From positions 1,674,001-1,738,000 of the forward strand of contig OX460916.1 of assembly GCA_949788275.1 (NCBI GenBank): a stretch of DNA of 64,000 nucleotides, in the 5' to 3' direction. Every line of letters starts with the position of its first letter. Positions within the stretch are counted from its first letter, which is position 1. The position numbers and the translations under genes were made by a program. The notes under the pieces were generated by a model, which saw only the letters and a program-made list of their open reading frames with translations, had not been told where the DNA came from and did no database searches. Source of the DNA: Weeksellaceae bacterium (GTDB taxonomy: Bacteria > Bacteroidota > Bacteroidia > Flavobacteriales > Weeksellaceae). This document shows, piece by piece, positions 1 through 8,365 of the stretch.

Positions 1-29
1 CTTGTCTGCCCGATCTCATAAAATAAACT

Positions 30-37
30 TATTTTTG
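30..37 (+). promoter_or_regulatory. -7 promoter box of the TlpA-like gene
   Basis: TATTTTTG matches the Bacteroidota -7 consensus TAnnTTTG and lies 10 bases before the ATG at 48. It implies a very short leader. The -33 element cannot be judged because the window begins here. Confidence 0.5.
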
Positions 38-47
38 ACTTAAAAAA

Positions 48-539
48 ATGAAAATCACCTTCGCTTTCAGCTTGCTCTTTACGCTATTCACCACGTTTCT
101 TCACGCACAAGACGATGTAAAAATCTATAAATACGAAGCGCTTTTCGATCGCTTACACGCTCCCAACGATCAAGTAACGGTGGTTAATTTTTGGGCTACT
201 TGGTGTGCACCCTGTGTAGAAGAATTACCCGCGTTTATGGCGGTCAATGAACAGCACAAAGACAACCCCCGTTTTAAAATGCTACTCGTTTCTCTGGATC
301 GTCCAAAAGCCATGGAGAAAATAACGGCTTTCTTACAAGAGCATCACATTACAGCTGAAGTTGTTTTATTAGACGATAACAAACGTAACAATATCTGGAT
401 TCCCGCTATTAACAAGGATTGGGGTGGAAATATTCCTATCACCGTGTTTTATAAAAACGGAAAACAAATAGTATTTAAGGGCAATCAGATGACGCAATAC
501 GAACTAGAAGATTATGTAAACGATTTATTAGAAGAATAA
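48..539 (+). CDS. TlpA-like thioredoxin-fold protein, exported
   Basis: This 163-residue protein begins with a signal peptide (about residues 1-20, ending LHAQ), so it should act in the periplasm. A thioredoxin fold follows with the redox motif WCAPC at residues 52-56 in the context VVNFWATWCAPC, and a cis-proline region IPITVFY near residue 129. The family moves electrons to or from thiols of exported proteins or cytochrome c maturation factors; the partner here cannot be told. It stands at the window edge, so its upstream neighbour is unseen. A copy of the dispersed hairpin repeat begins 2 bases after its stop codon, and no separate intrinsic terminator is visible. Family assignment is firm, exact role is not. 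Confidence 0.85.
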   Translation: MKITFAFSLLFTLFTTFLHAQDDVKIYKYEALFDRLHAPNDQVTVVNFWATWCAPCVEELPAFMAVNEQHKDNPRFKMLLVSLDRPKAMEKITAFLQEHHITAEVVLLDDNKRNNIWIPAINKDWGGNIPITVFYKNGKQIVFKGNQMTQYELEDYVNDLLEE

Positions 540-541
540 TG

Positions 542-700
542 GGGCGGCCGCTACGCGCCGGGCTATGCGCTCTATCTTTGCTGCAACAACCTTTCGGGTT
601 GAATTAAAACTCAAGGGGCAGCAAAGGATGCCGCTGCTATCCCTGCCGCAGAGCCAAGGGCTTAAAAGTGTTCATACTTGAACACTTTTAAGCCCTTGGC
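542..700 (+). repeat. Dispersed hairpin repeat, copy 1
   Basis: This 159-bp unit begins GGGCGGCCGCT. It contains an inner stem (CTTTGCTGC pairing with GCAGCAAAG), the block GGATGCCGCTGCTATCCCTG, and ends in a perfect 22-bp hairpin (653-674 with 679-700, loop TACT). Close copies lie at 10081-10237 and 30377-30533, with a diverged relative at 48066-48195. It follows the 48-539 gene in the same orientation. The hairpin is not followed by a T-run, so it is not a standard terminator. Similar cores are, as far as I recall, common between genes in Flavobacteriia with no known function. Confidence 0.85.
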
Positions 701-705
701 GATGA

Positions 706-760
706 GTAGATTTTAGTTTGTAGATAATTAGACGTTAGAAATTAGATTTTAGATAATAGA
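706..760. repeat. Degenerate TTAGATTTTAGATA-type repeats
   Basis: Short imperfect repeats of TAGATTTTAG, TAGATAATTAGA and TTAGATTTTAGATAATAG lie on the tail side of repeat copy 1. A similar tract lies on the tail side of copy 2 (9912-10006), so they seem to accompany the element. Confidence 0.5.
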
Positions 761-863
761 TAAAATTCAGCTTGTTCAAGATTCCTCATTCTATTCTATA
801 TTCTAATATCTATGTACTCATATCTATATACCAATAACCAATTATTTTTTAACGTGCGATTTT

Positions 864-981
864 CGGGCTAGGGATTGTAGCATTTGTTTGAGCTTTTGGT
901 GAAGTGAAACGAAACCAAAAGCGAGTGCGAAAAGCCCGTCTTTTGGTTGTTATTCTTCCAATAACAACCAAAAGGAGCCCC
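864..981 (-). repeat. Diverged hairpin repeat, second subtype
   Basis: Read on the minus strand, a core starts CGGGCTTTTCGC and ends AATCCCTAGCCCG, with an inner stem CTTTTGGT/ACCAAAAG (893-900 with 914-921 approximately). Next to it is a perfect 15-bp hairpin (940-954 with 960-974, loop CTTCC) whose outer 8 bases, CTTTTGGT, are the same as those of the inner stem. The plan (CGGGCT start, central stem, ATCCC end) resembles the other repeats. It is not downstream of a same-strand gene, unlike the other four copies. Confidence 0.6.
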
Positions 982-1102
982 CTAAATAATTAGTATGCTT
1001 CTCTTTTTAATTCGAGGGCATTCGAATCTTCCACTAAAATTTAAAAGGTTGTTTAACTGATCTTTTTTTTTGTAAATTTATAGAAACCAATGCGTAAATA
1101 TT

Positions 1103-1555
1103 ATGGCAAAGAACTACAAAAAAATAGTGAGAGAAGAGATTTACCGTTTAAAGAAAGCGGAGATTGAGGCGTTAAAATCGATGTATAATTTATACAATGA
1201 TAGCGCTGATATAGACGAAAATGCGAAATTAGAAATCGACGATTTCGCTCACCAATCCCAAAGTATGCAATCGGCCACCAATTTAGCTGAACGCTTGTCT
1301 GCGGATTATGAAAAGTTGGAAGAGTTTATGCAAATTTCGGAGGACCCCCATCATATCATCGAAGAAGGTTCATTGGTGGTCACCAACCAGTTTATTTTTT
1401 ATATAGGTCTGGCCCTACAACCTTTTGAATTGGATGCGTATGAAATTGTAGCTATCAGTGATGATGCTCCTATTTTTCAGGCAATGAAAGGAAAATCGAA
1501 AGGTGATAATTTCGAATTTAATGGAACCACTTATACCATAGAAGAAGTTTTGTAA
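1103..1555 (+). CDS. GreA/GreB-like elongation factor family protein
   Basis: This 150-residue protein has a charged helical N-terminal half (residues 1-80) and a C-terminal part (about 85-150) resembling the C-terminal domain of GreA/GreB: VVAIS-like strands, KGKSKGDNFEF and a final TIEEVL. Gre factors bind RNA polymerase and rescue backtracked complexes by stimulating transcript cleavage. Whether the N-terminal helices carry the acidic tip needed for cleavage is not clear, so it may be a Gre-related regulator that binds RNA polymerase without anti-pause activity. It is separated by one base from the hydrolase gene downstream, so the two are probably co-transcribed. A weak promoter-like pair (TTG near 1049, TAAATTTA near 1073) precedes it. 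Confidence 0.65.
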   Translation: MAKNYKKIVREEIYRLKKAEIEALKSMYNLYNDSADIDENAKLEIDDFAHQSQSMQSATNLAERLSADYEKLEEFMQISEDPHHIIEEGSLVVTNQFIFYIGLALQPFELDAYEIVAISDDAPIFQAMKGKSKGDNFEFNGTTYTIEEVL

Positions 1556-1556
1556 T

Positions 1557-2456
1557 ATGACGAAAATACACTGCATAGATCTTCAGTTTAAACACGAAGA
1601 GCATTCCATAGCTTCTTACCTTGTTGAAACCGAGCAAGGCCCCGTTTTGATCGAATCGGGCCCATTCTCTACTTTCGAGGTATTGAAAGAAGGTATCGAA
1701 AAAATAGGCTATCAGATCAAGGATATTCAGAATGTGATTTTAACCCATATTCATTTTGACCATGCGGGTGCGGCCTGGAAATTTGCCGAACACAGTGCCA
1801 AAATATATGTGCATCCTATTGGGGTTCCGCATTTGGAACGCCCTGAAAAACTGTGGAATTCGGCTGCCCAAATCTACGGGGACGAGATGGATACCTTGTG
1901 GGGAGAGATGAAACCGATTCCCGAGGATCAGCTTGTGGGTGTTAAAGATGGGGATGTGATTGAATTTGGGGACACTGTTTTTAATGTGCTCTATACGCCT
2001 GGGCATGCTGTGCACCATAATGCCTATCTATTGAATGATTCGTTGTTTACGGGTGATGTTGCGGGTGTAAAGATTGGTAATGGTCCTGTTGTCCCCCCTT
2101 GCCCACCGCCCGATATTGATTTAGCGACTTGGAAACAGTCGATTCAGAAAATGCGCGCTGTAAACCCGAAGAAATTGTACTTAACCCACTTTGATGTGCA
2201 TCACCATCCCGATGAAATCTTTGACCAATTGGAACAAACACTCGATGAGTGGGCCCATTATATTCGTCCGTTTTATACCGATCATATTCCAGCAGAAGAT
2301 ATTGTTCCGCTCTTTGTCGCTTACACCCAAAAAAACTACCGCGACCTAGGTCTAACGCAAGAACAGATACAGACTTACGAATATGCTAACCCCAGCTGGA
2401 TGTCGGTAAACGGTTTACTGCGCTACTGGAAATTAAAAGACCAGGGACGTATTTAG
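1557..2456 (+). CDS. Metallo-beta-lactamase-fold hydrolase
   Basis: This 299-residue cytosolic protein carries the full metal-binding set of the metallo-beta-lactamase superfamily: THIHFDHAG (H64, H66, D68, H69), TPGHAVHH (H150), FTGDVAG (D167) and THFDVHHHP (H211). Members hydrolyse thioesters, lactones, phosphoesters or similar bonds using two metal ions. The substrate cannot be read from the sequence; the wide pocket class related to glyoxalase II-like hydrolases is plausible. There is no signal peptide, so it is not a secreted antibiotic-degrading lactamase. It starts one base after the Gre-like gene and ends just before a strong terminator at 2461-2489, so the two genes form a simple operon. 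Confidence 0.85.
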   Translation: MTKIHCIDLQFKHEEHSIASYLVETEQGPVLIESGPFSTFEVLKEGIEKIGYQIKDIQNVILTHIHFDHAGAAWKFAEHSAKIYVHPIGVPHLERPEKLWNSAAQIYGDEMDTLWGEMKPIPEDQLVGVKDGDVIEFGDTVFNVLYTPGHAVHHNAYLLNDSLFTGDVAGVKIGNGPVVPPCPPPDIDLATWKQSIQKMRAVNPKKLYLTHFDVHHHPDEIFDQLEQTLDEWAHYIRPFYTDHIPAEDIVPLFVAYTQKNYRDLGLTQEQIQTYEYANPSWMSVNGLLRYWKLKDQGRI

Positions 2457-2460
2457 TTAT

Positions 2461-2489
2461 AAAAAAGGATGGGAATACCATCCTTTTTT
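2461..2489 (+). terminator. Intrinsic terminator after the hydrolase gene
   Basis: AAAAAAGGATGG, loop GAATA, CCATCCTTTTTT forms a 12-bp stem with a T-run, 4 bases after the stop codon. Confidence 0.9.
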
Positions 2490-2532
2490 AGGTCATATAC
2501 TGATTTATAAAGGCGATGTAACATCTTTTCTT

Positions 2533-2540
2533 TATTTTTG
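2533..2540 (+). promoter_or_regulatory. -7 box of the acetyltransferase gene
   Basis: TATTTTTG matches TAnnTTTG. Transcription would begin near 2547, downstream of the first possible start at 2538, which supports translation from the ATG at 2583. Confidence 0.6.
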
Positions 2541-2582
2541 ATTCTTCATCACCCCTTATTTTTATTTATAACCTCTTACCCC

Positions 2583-3221
2583 ATGAAAACCAATAATCCG
2601 CCCGATAAAGATCAAGTCTTTCCACTCGATCCCCATAAACAAGTATGCTTTCTGAAGAATACGGTGAGTAATCCCCGTATTCTTGTAGGTGATTATACCT
2701 ATTATGCCGATTTTGAACATGTCGATCGTTTTGAAAAAAATGTAAAATACCACTTCGATTTTATTGGCGATCGACTTATTATTGGGAAATTCTGCATGAT
2801 TGCTTCTGATGTAACCTTTATTATGAATGGGGCCAATCATCTTACCAAGAGTATCAGCTCCTATCCTTTTGCCATTTTTGGAAAAGATTGGAGCGCTGCC
2901 ATGGAAGGCAAAAGCTACCCCACCAAAGGCGATACCGTGATTGGCAACGATGTTTGGCTGGGATACCATGCGGTTATAATGCCGGGTGTAACCATAGGTG
3001 ATGGTGCTATTGTAGCGGCAGAATCGGTGGTTACCAAAGATGTGGAACCCTATACAATTGTTGGTGGAAACCCTGCAAAAGAAATTAAAAAACGTTTTTC
3101 AGAAGCGGAAATTCAACACCTTTTAAGGCTTGAATGGTGGAATTGGGATATTGAAACCATCACCCAAAATGTGCAGCATTTAACGGGTGATCAGATAGAT
3201 GCATTAGCTTTTGAACGATAG
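2583..3221 (+). CDS. CatB/Vat-type O-acetyltransferase
   Basis: This 212-residue protein belongs to the left-handed beta-helix acetyltransferases that use acetyl-CoA, including type B chloramphenicol and streptogramin A acetyltransferases. MNGANH (His86) corresponds to the catalytic histidine loop of Vat enzymes, followed by the [10 protein letters not shown] segment typical of that family. Hexapeptide turns [20 protein letters not shown] form the helix. Length matches the family (about 210). I chose the ATG at 2583, not 2538, because the promoter box overlaps the upstream start and the extra 15 residues are not family-like. The gene stands alone. Whether it acts on drugs or on another hydroxyl substrate cannot be told from sequence. 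Confidence 0.85.
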   Translation: MKTNNPPDKDQVFPLDPHKQVCFLKNTVSNPRILVGDYTYYADFEHVDRFEKNVKYHFDFIGDRLIIGKFCMIASDVTFIMNGANHLTKSISSYPFAIFGKDWSAAMEGKSYPTKGDTVIGNDVWLGYHAVIMPGVTIGDGAIVAAESVVTKDVEPYTIVGGNPAKEIKKRFSEAEIQHLLRLEWWNWDIETITQNVQHLTGDQIDALAFER

Positions 3222-3258
3222 CTCGTTGACCTGTGTTTTTAAAAAATGGGCTAAAAAT

Positions 3259-3272
3259 ATGTTAATTAACAT
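3259..3272. promoter_or_regulatory. Perfect 14-bp palindrome upstream of umuC
   Basis: ATGTTAATTAACAT lies 44 bases before the umuC start. It is the only strong dyad in this short promoter region and may be an operator for damage-inducible control. It does not resemble the E. coli or Bacillus LexA boxes, so the regulator is unknown. Confidence 0.45.
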
Positions 3273-3316
3273 TTTCGACGACACCTTCTTGCGCTTATTG
3301 TGTGCAACTTTGCCTT

Positions 3317-4573
3317 ATGTATGCTTTAGTCGATTGCAATAATTTTTATGCCAGTTGTGAACGGGTGTTTCAACCGCCTCTGAATGGCAAGCCCATTGTC
3401 GTGTTATCCAATAACGACGGCTGTGTCATTGCGCGTTCTAGTGAAGCAAAGGCTTTAGGTATTCCGATGGGGGCTGCGGCCTTTAAATACGCCTCTTATT
3501 TTAAAAATAATGGCGTGTATGTTTTCTCTTCCAATTACCCTTTATACGCTGATTTAAGCAATCGGGTTATGCGTATTTTATCTTCATACTGCCCAACTAT
3601 GGAAATATACTCCATTGATGAAGCTTTTTTAGATTTACGGGGTTTTAATCGGTACAATTTGAATGCGTATGGCCGAAGTATAAAGCAACAGGTGTTTCAA
3701 TACACCAAAATCCCTGTTTGTATTGGCATAGGCCCCAGTAAAGCCTTAGCCAAGGTAGCGAATCATATTGCCAAGAAATTTCCTGAGCATCACCAGGGTG
3801 TTTATATTTTAGAGAGTGATGAGCAAATTACCAAGGCCTTAAAATGGTTGCCTATTAACGAGGTATGGGGAATAGGCCGAAAACTATCTAAACGACTTGC
3901 ACAAATAGGGATACATAAAGCCTATGATTTTATTCAACTAGCTGATGCCTATATTCTGCGCAATTTTTCGGTTGTCGAATTGCGATTAAAGAAAGAGTTA
4001 CTGGGGCAGTCTATTCTTTCACTGGAAGAGGTTACGACCAAAAAATCGATTGCCACAACGCGCACCTTTGAAACCGATGTTCTCGATTATGAATACGTTA
4101 AGGAGCGCATAAGTACTTTTGCGGTAAAATGTGCCGAAAAACTAAGGGCACAAGATAGCCAATGCGGAATGATTACCGTTTTTATACAAACCAATCGATT
4201 TGATAAAATAAACCCACCTTATAACCGAAGCTTAAGTCGGCAATTAAGCATGGATAGCAACTCGAATATGATTATTAACAAAGCGGCAATTGCGGTATTT
4301 AACGAACTTTACAAGGCTAACTATGCCTATAAAAAAGCCGGCGTTATGGTTTCGGGCATAACATCGACTCAGCAAAAACAGTTGAACTTGTTCGAGTTGG
4401 ATCATCTAAAGCATGGTCCATTAATGGATGTCATTGATGGATTAAATAAACGCTATGGATCTGAAACCATGAAATTAGGTTCTCAAGCGATGGACCGCAC
4501 TTGGAAAATGAGGCAAGAACATTTATCGCCTTCGTATACCACCCAATTTGATCAAATTCTTCAATTATGGTAA
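3317..4573 (+). CDS. umuC: Y-family DNA polymerase V catalytic subunit UmuC
   Basis: This 418-residue protein matches UmuC in length (422 in E. coli). The Y-family catalytic motifs are intact: [13 protein letters not shown] (Asp6), [13 protein letters not shown] and [10 protein letters not shown] (Asp102, Glu103). A helix-hairpin-helix with [11 protein letters not shown] and the C-terminal little-finger/DUF4113-like region ([27 protein letters not shown]) follow. It copies past DNA lesions when activated by processed UmuD. The ATG at 3317 starts exactly at MYALVDCNN; an upstream in-frame start at 3302 adds five unlikely residues. Its stop codon overlaps the start of umuD (TAATG), which implies translational coupling. 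The order umuC then umuD is the reverse of E. coli. Confidence 0.95.
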   Translation: MYALVDCNNFYASCERVFQPPLNGKPIVVLSNNDGCVIARSSEAKALGIPMGAAAFKYASYFKNNGVYVFSSNYPLYADLSNRVMRILSSYCPTMEIYSIDEAFLDLRGFNRYNLNAYGRSIKQQVFQYTKIPVCIGIGPSKALAKVANHIAKKFPEHHQGVYILESDEQITKALKWLPINEVWGIGRKLSKRLAQIGIHKAYDFIQLADAYILRNFSVVELRLKKELLGQSILSLEEVTTKKSIATTRTFETDVLDYEYVKERISTFAVKCAEKLRAQDSQCGMITVFIQTNRFDKINPPYNRSLSRQLSMDSNSNMIINKAAIAVFNELYKANYAYKKAGVMVSGITSTQQKQLNLFELDHLKHGPLMDVIDGLNKRYGSETMKLGSQAMDRTWKMRQEHLSPSYTTQFDQILQLW

Positions 4574-5019
4574 TGCCGAATTTTCATGATAATGAATTAA
4601 TTCCGTTGGGAATTGAACGAGATGGAAATGTTTATTTTGTTCAACACCATGGTGATATTGCTGCGGGGTTCCCCTCGCCTGCTGAAGATTTTATTCAGGA
4701 TAGAATTAGCTTAGATGCCCACTATTTAGCCAAGGTAGAATCCACTTTTATTAACCGAATTGCAGGAGATTCTATGTTTCCTGATTATGAAATTGGGGAT
4801 TTAATTATTGTTCGTTCCGATCTTGAACCCCGCCATGAAGACGATATTGTGGTAGCGATAAATGGCTCTGCTTACACGTTGAAGCGCTACGATTTAAAAA
4901 ATAATCAATTGCGGTCGGTTAATCCGATTTACAAAAATATTATTCAGCTATCCGAAAATGATACGGTCCTCATTTTAGGTGTAGTGACTAGTTTAATTCG
5001 TGAAAAAAGAAGCGGATAA
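4573..5019 (+). CDS. umuD: UmuD-like self-cleaving S24 peptidase
   Basis: This 148-residue protein is the UmuD partner of the polymerase. It has the S24 catalytic pair: Ser in AGDSMFPDYEIGD (residue 67) and Lys in AYTLKRY (residue 104). The expected self-cleavage site is Ala-Gly in IAAGFPSP (residues 31-32). RecA filaments stimulate cleavage, and the trimmed form joins UmuC to form Pol V. I use the ATG at 4573, which shares one base with the umuC stop (TAATG); a second in-frame ATG lies two codons upstream at 4567. There is no DNA-binding domain, so this is UmuD and not LexA. Confidence 0.92.
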   Translation: MPNFHDNELIPLGIERDGNVYFVQHHGDIAAGFPSPAEDFIQDRISLDAHYLAKVESTFINRIAGDSMFPDYEIGDLIIVRSDLEPRHEDDIVVAINGSAYTLKRYDLKNNQLRSVNPIYKNIIQLSENDTVLILGVVTSLIREKRSG

Positions 5020-5022
5020 AAC

Positions 5023-5955
5023 TTATAAATCATTGATAAACTTTTCGAAACGCATTCCATTTTCTACCGCCATTTTTTTACGGATGCGGTATTTTCTATT
5101 TTCAATGGATTTAATAGAGCAATTGTAAAAACGAGCAATATCTTTGGTATCCAGACTTAAGCGGGTTAGTGCACATATTTCTTTATCGCTTTGATTTAGA
5201 CTACACAATTTATCGATAAAGTCGGGAAATGTTTTTTCAAATTTTGACATAAAGAAAAGGTTTTTCTCACTGATAAGATGCTTTAATTCCCACAGATCAC
5301 TTTCTTTTATTTGTTGATTTTCTTTCATTAATTGATCAATAATCTTTCGTTTTGTACGTCTTTTTAGATTAATTGAATACATATGATCTTGAAAATTGAT
5401 AAATGTTAAAATGTAATACAATGATAACATAAAAACCAGAAAAATATTGACTCTAAATATATATTTTTGAATATGCTCTTGGAGTATAACCTGAGGTACG
5501 TTAAAATTATTAAAATACTCGCCATAAAAACTAGCGGCATACATAAAAAAGCTAAACAACAGAACACTATAAAATGTTTTTTCTTCTGCTTTGAAACTAA
5601 TTAAATAAGGCATAGACAGTAAATTAAAAAAATAAAAAAGGAAGAATCCTGTTTCAACACCATAGTGCAGATGATAGTAAACGGTTATAAAAGCAATAAG
5701 TAGTAGCGATACGGTTCGCATGGTATGCACATAGGCCCTATTAAATTTAAAAACGATAATAGACAAGCCGATGAATAAAAACAGAAAAAACAGTATCAGT
5801 AAAAACCCATCAAACGATTGAAAAACAATATATTCTTGTACGAAATAAAATAAATACAAAATTGAGAGAAAGAAACTAAGACGGACGAGTTGTATCCTAT
5901 AAGAGGATAAATTAATGGTTAAAAGTCGAATAAGACCTAAGCTATTATTTTTCAT
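5023..5955 (-). CDS. Membrane-anchored LuxR-type HTH regulator
   Basis: This 310-residue protein has about six membrane segments in its N-terminal two thirds (near 27-42, 51-68, 83-95, 104-121, 128-143, 168-187), a basic and charged linker (195-245), and a C-terminal helix-turn-helix (about 255-300). The HTH, with LSLDTKDIARFYNCSIKSIENRKYRIRKK, fits the GerE/LuxR type. The layout suggests a one-component regulator that senses something in or near the membrane and acts on DNA from there. It ends 3 bases from the umuD stop on the opposite strand. It is preceded by a Shine-Dalgarno-like AAGGAG and a long AT-rich region that may be its control region. Ligand and targets are unknown. Confidence 0.75.
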   Translation of the reverse strand: MKNNSLGLIRLLTINLSSYRIQLVRLSFFLSILYLFYFVQEYIVFQSFDGFLLILFFLFLFIGLSIIVFKFNRAYVHTMRTVSLLLIAFITVYYHLHYGVETGFFLFYFFNLLSMPYLISFKAEEKTFYSVLLFSFFMYAASFYGEYFNNFNVPQVILQEHIQKYIFRVNIFLVFMLSLYYILTFINFQDHMYSINLKRRTKRKIIDQLMKENQQIKESDLWELKHLISEKNLFFMSKFEKTFPDFIDKLCSLNQSDKEICALTRLSLDTKDIARFYNCSIKSIENRKYRIRKKMAVENGMRFEKFINDL

Positions 5956-5960
5956 AAGTG

Positions 5961-5969
5961 TTCTCCTTT
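5961..5969 (-). promoter_or_regulatory. Shine-Dalgarno-like sequence of the membrane regulator gene
   Basis: Read on the minus strand, AAAAGGAGAACACTTATG places AAGGAG 7 bases before the ATG. Bacteroidota genes rarely use such a site, and I see no equally clear one elsewhere in the window. Confidence 0.6.
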
Positions 5970-6744
5970 TTTTTGCTAATTAATTATAAAAAAACTTGAT
6001 ACGAAAATATCAATACCCTCATTACCACTTCAGTCTTTATAAGGCCTTGGAACAATATCCGTCATAGCTAACACATTTATAAAACAATGTCTATAACAAA
6101 AAATAAAGTAAGAAGTCATTATCAATTCATTATCACGAGAACCGTTTATCGAATAATTATTTTCACACATCATCAACTCATCGGATTTAAGATGCAAAAA
6201 AACCTTTATTTCTTATGATAAAGAAGTTTAAAATTATAGACTCGAAATGGTTAAAAACACTTTTTGAACTTGGTGGAAATAAATTTTCACAAGTTCAAAA
6301 AGTAAATTAAAAATACAACATTAAGTTAAAGGAAATACGCTATTCTTATGAAATTTCACTTGTTTTTGAATTTATTTTTGATTTCAATCAAACAATAAAT
6401 TTATTTTTAAAAATTCGGAAAAAAAACATCTAAAACAAATAGCTAATTCACTGTAAAAGAAATAGATATTTAAAAAGCAAGTATTTTCAAGTATGAAAGA
6501 ATTATTCCTATAATTCTTCTTTTTTATTAAAAAAAGCAATGCTTAGTGTGTTGAATGGGAAATATAACAAAGAGAGAATGAATAGTCCACACTCATAAAT
6601 CAAATACAAAGTACTATCGAGTATACGTATATGTTTTGGTTGAACAAGAATCTATAGTACTTTACAATTGATCAAAATCATTATAATTTTATCCAATAGA
6701 TCATTTAAATGGTTATTGAGAAAGCATAAATTGAATAGTTAGGC
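5970..6744. other. AT-rich intergenic region with two inverted repeats
   Basis: No convincing reading frame is present in these 775 bases. Two structures stand out. A hairpin at 6259-6303 has 14-bp perfect outer arms and a further 6-bp inner stem after one bulged base. A second inverted repeat has 10-bp arms (AAAGTACTAT at 6608-6617 and its complement at 6654-6663) with a 36-base spacer. Neither is followed by a T-run, so they are not plain terminators. The region could hold an untranslated RNA or the control region of the membrane regulator. Confidence 0.5.
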
Positions 6745-6954
6745 ATGAATAAAAAGTATGACAATTTAGTCGGTAAAACCCCTGAACAAATTACTCATTA
6801 TTTTGGGAATAGAAAGCCCACTGTGAATGAGGCAATTTGGGCTTATGAACTCCAATCGAATTGGTATGGTAGAAAAAAAATGTTGTACCTGTTTTTTGAA
6901 AACGATTCTGTTTCCCTCGTTATTTTTAAACATACGTATACCAAAAAGATATAA
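6745..6954 (+). CDS. Small protein with BamE/SmpA-like pattern
   Basis: This 69-residue product has no signal peptide. The pattern LVGKTPEQITHYFGNRKP, then WAYEL, then MLYLFFENDSVSLVIF resembles the short beta-sheet fold of BamE/SmpA-like proteins (a G-x-T-x-x-Q start, a W-x-Y strand, then a final strand pair). I infer a folded small protein, but no function is evident. It stands alone between an AT-rich region and a convergent glycosyltransferase gene. Its short length makes it less certain than its neighbours, but the conserved-looking pattern favours a real gene. Confidence 0.55.
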   Translation: MNKKYDNLVGKTPEQITHYFGNRKPTVNEAIWAYELQSNWYGRKKMLYLFFENDSVSLVIFKHTYTKKI

Positions 6955-7047
6955 AATCATCTGATAGTGCATCTTACTCTAGGGTAAGATACTTCGGAAT
7001 TGTATAAATAAAATTTGGGGCGGTAGCATCTATTGTTTAATTTTCAC

Positions 7048-8286
7048 TTAAGATTCTTTATTTTTTTCTTCAATCCACAAAGACATATACTTGGTGCTTT
7101 GATGGCTATGATGCTGTAGAAGTTGTCCCATAAAGTTGTGACGACGATGGTTTTCCAAATGCATAATTAAAAATTGAAGTCGACGATGAAAATTGTCTAA
7201 AAATAATGTTTTATTGTAGCGTTGATTGATTATCTCGGTTCCTGCACATTGCGCTTTATTCCATTGTTCTTGGTCGGTGTATAAAAGGATTGCCTTTTCA
7301 ACATATAAAGCATCGTTATCTTCTATATATCCATTCCAAGGTAATTCCCCTTTCATAGCTTCAGCACCAATGGATGAGGTAACCGATGGTGTTCCTGTTT
7401 GCATGGCATCGATTAACTTTCCTTTTACGCCCGCACCAAACTGTATAGGCGCTAAAAGAACACGGTAATTGGCAATGCTTTCTCGGGCATCTTCTGCCCT
7501 CCCTTTCACGATGAAACGCTCTTGGGCGTTGTTTAACTGCATCACTTTTTGGGAAGCATAAGCTCCATAGATGTGCATTTCTGCTTTGGGTAATTTCGAT
7601 TTTAGTAAAGGCCATATAACCGTTTTTAAATAGTGGGCACAATTCCAATTCGGTTCGTGTAAATAATTCCCCATAAATACAAAATGTTGGCGCTCTTCAT
7701 ATTTCACCCACTGTTTTTGTTGAGCAGGCGTTATTGGTTCTTCAAGAAAAGGCAAGTAATGCAGTAATTCGGGATCAATATGAAAAGTTTTAACGAGTAA
7801 ATCGATTTCTTGCTGAGAAATCATAAGGGCTATATCGCAACGGAGAATAGAAGCAATTTCGCGTTTTGCTTGATCGGAATACAGCAAATCGGTTGAAAAA
7901 TCGACTTGTTTTTTGGCTGCTTGTTGACGAGCATGGCGTAAAAAATGCAAATCTTCGGTGTCTAGAATACGCAGGGCATTTGGGCATTCTTGAGCCACAC
8001 GCCAACCGTATTGTTCTTCTACCATAAAGCGGTCGTACATAACAACAGAGGGTGAAAGAGTACGAATAAATTGATTAAATCCGCTATCGTTCAGTAGAAT
8101 AGGAACCTCATGAACACCCTTGGCTGTTAAATTAAAACTATGAGCAGACTTGGCAGCAGCACACGCAAAAGTCACCGTATAGCCTTGGGCTAAATAAAAA
8201 TCGATTAATTGCACCATCCGTGTACCTGCAGCAGAGGATGTTGGTTCTGGCCAAACTAAGCCAATAATTAAAATATGTGGGTTCAA
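7048..8286 (-). CDS. GT4-type glycosyltransferase
   Basis: This protein of about 412 residues has the GT-B fold of family 4 glycosyltransferases: an N-terminal Rossmann strand PHILIIGLVWPEP, and in the C-terminal domain FVFMGNYLHEPNWN, RFIVKGRAED, VLLAPIQFGAGVKGKLIDAM and GTPSVTSSIGAEAM, which hold the nucleotide-sugar site. It should transfer a sugar to a cell-surface glycan or lipid; donor and acceptor are unknown. I place the start at the TTG at 8286 because a -7 box (TATTTTTG, 8305-8312) overlaps the more upstream TTG at 8307. No other glycan genes are adjacent, so it is an orphan transferase. Confidence 0.8.
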   Translation of the reverse strand: MNPHILIIGLVWPEPTSSAAGTRMVQLIDFYLAQGYTVTFACAAAKSAHSFNLTAKGVHEVPILLNDSGFNQFIRTLSPSVVMYDRFMVEEQYGWRVAQECPNALRILDTEDLHFLRHARQQAAKKQVDFSTDLLYSDQAKREIASILRCDIALMISQQEIDLLVKTFHIDPELLHYLPFLEEPITPAQQKQWVKYEERQHFVFMGNYLHEPNWNCAHYLKTVIWPLLKSKLPKAEMHIYGAYASQKVMQLNNAQERFIVKGRAEDARESIANYRVLLAPIQFGAGVKGKLIDAMQTGTPSVTSSIGAEAMKGELPWNGYIEDNDALYVEKAILLYTDQEQWNKAQCAGTEIINQRYNKTLFLDNFHRRLQFLIMHLENHRRHNFMGQLLQHHSHQSTKYMSLWIEEKNKES

Positions 8287-8304
8287 AGCAAATGGTTTAA
8301 TGTT

Positions 8305-8312
8305 CAAAAATA
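8305..8312 (-). promoter_or_regulatory. -7 box of the glycosyltransferase gene
   Basis: TATTTTTG on the minus strand puts the transcript start near 8298, leaving about 12 bases of leader before the TTG at 8286 and excluding the TTG at 8307 as start. Confidence 0.5.
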
Positions 8313-8365
8313 AGACAAACTAAGCAGATTATTTGCTTATCTTTCCCGCGTAAAATGCGAAATCT

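Noticed and set aside
679-700. Tail hairpins of the repeats as intrinsic terminators
   Set aside because: No T-run follows in copies 1-3, and copy 3 already follows a proper glyS terminator.
1557-2456. Antibiotic-degrading metallo-beta-lactamase
   Set aside because: No signal peptide and a residue pattern of general hydrolases in the superfamily, co-transcribed with a Gre-like gene.
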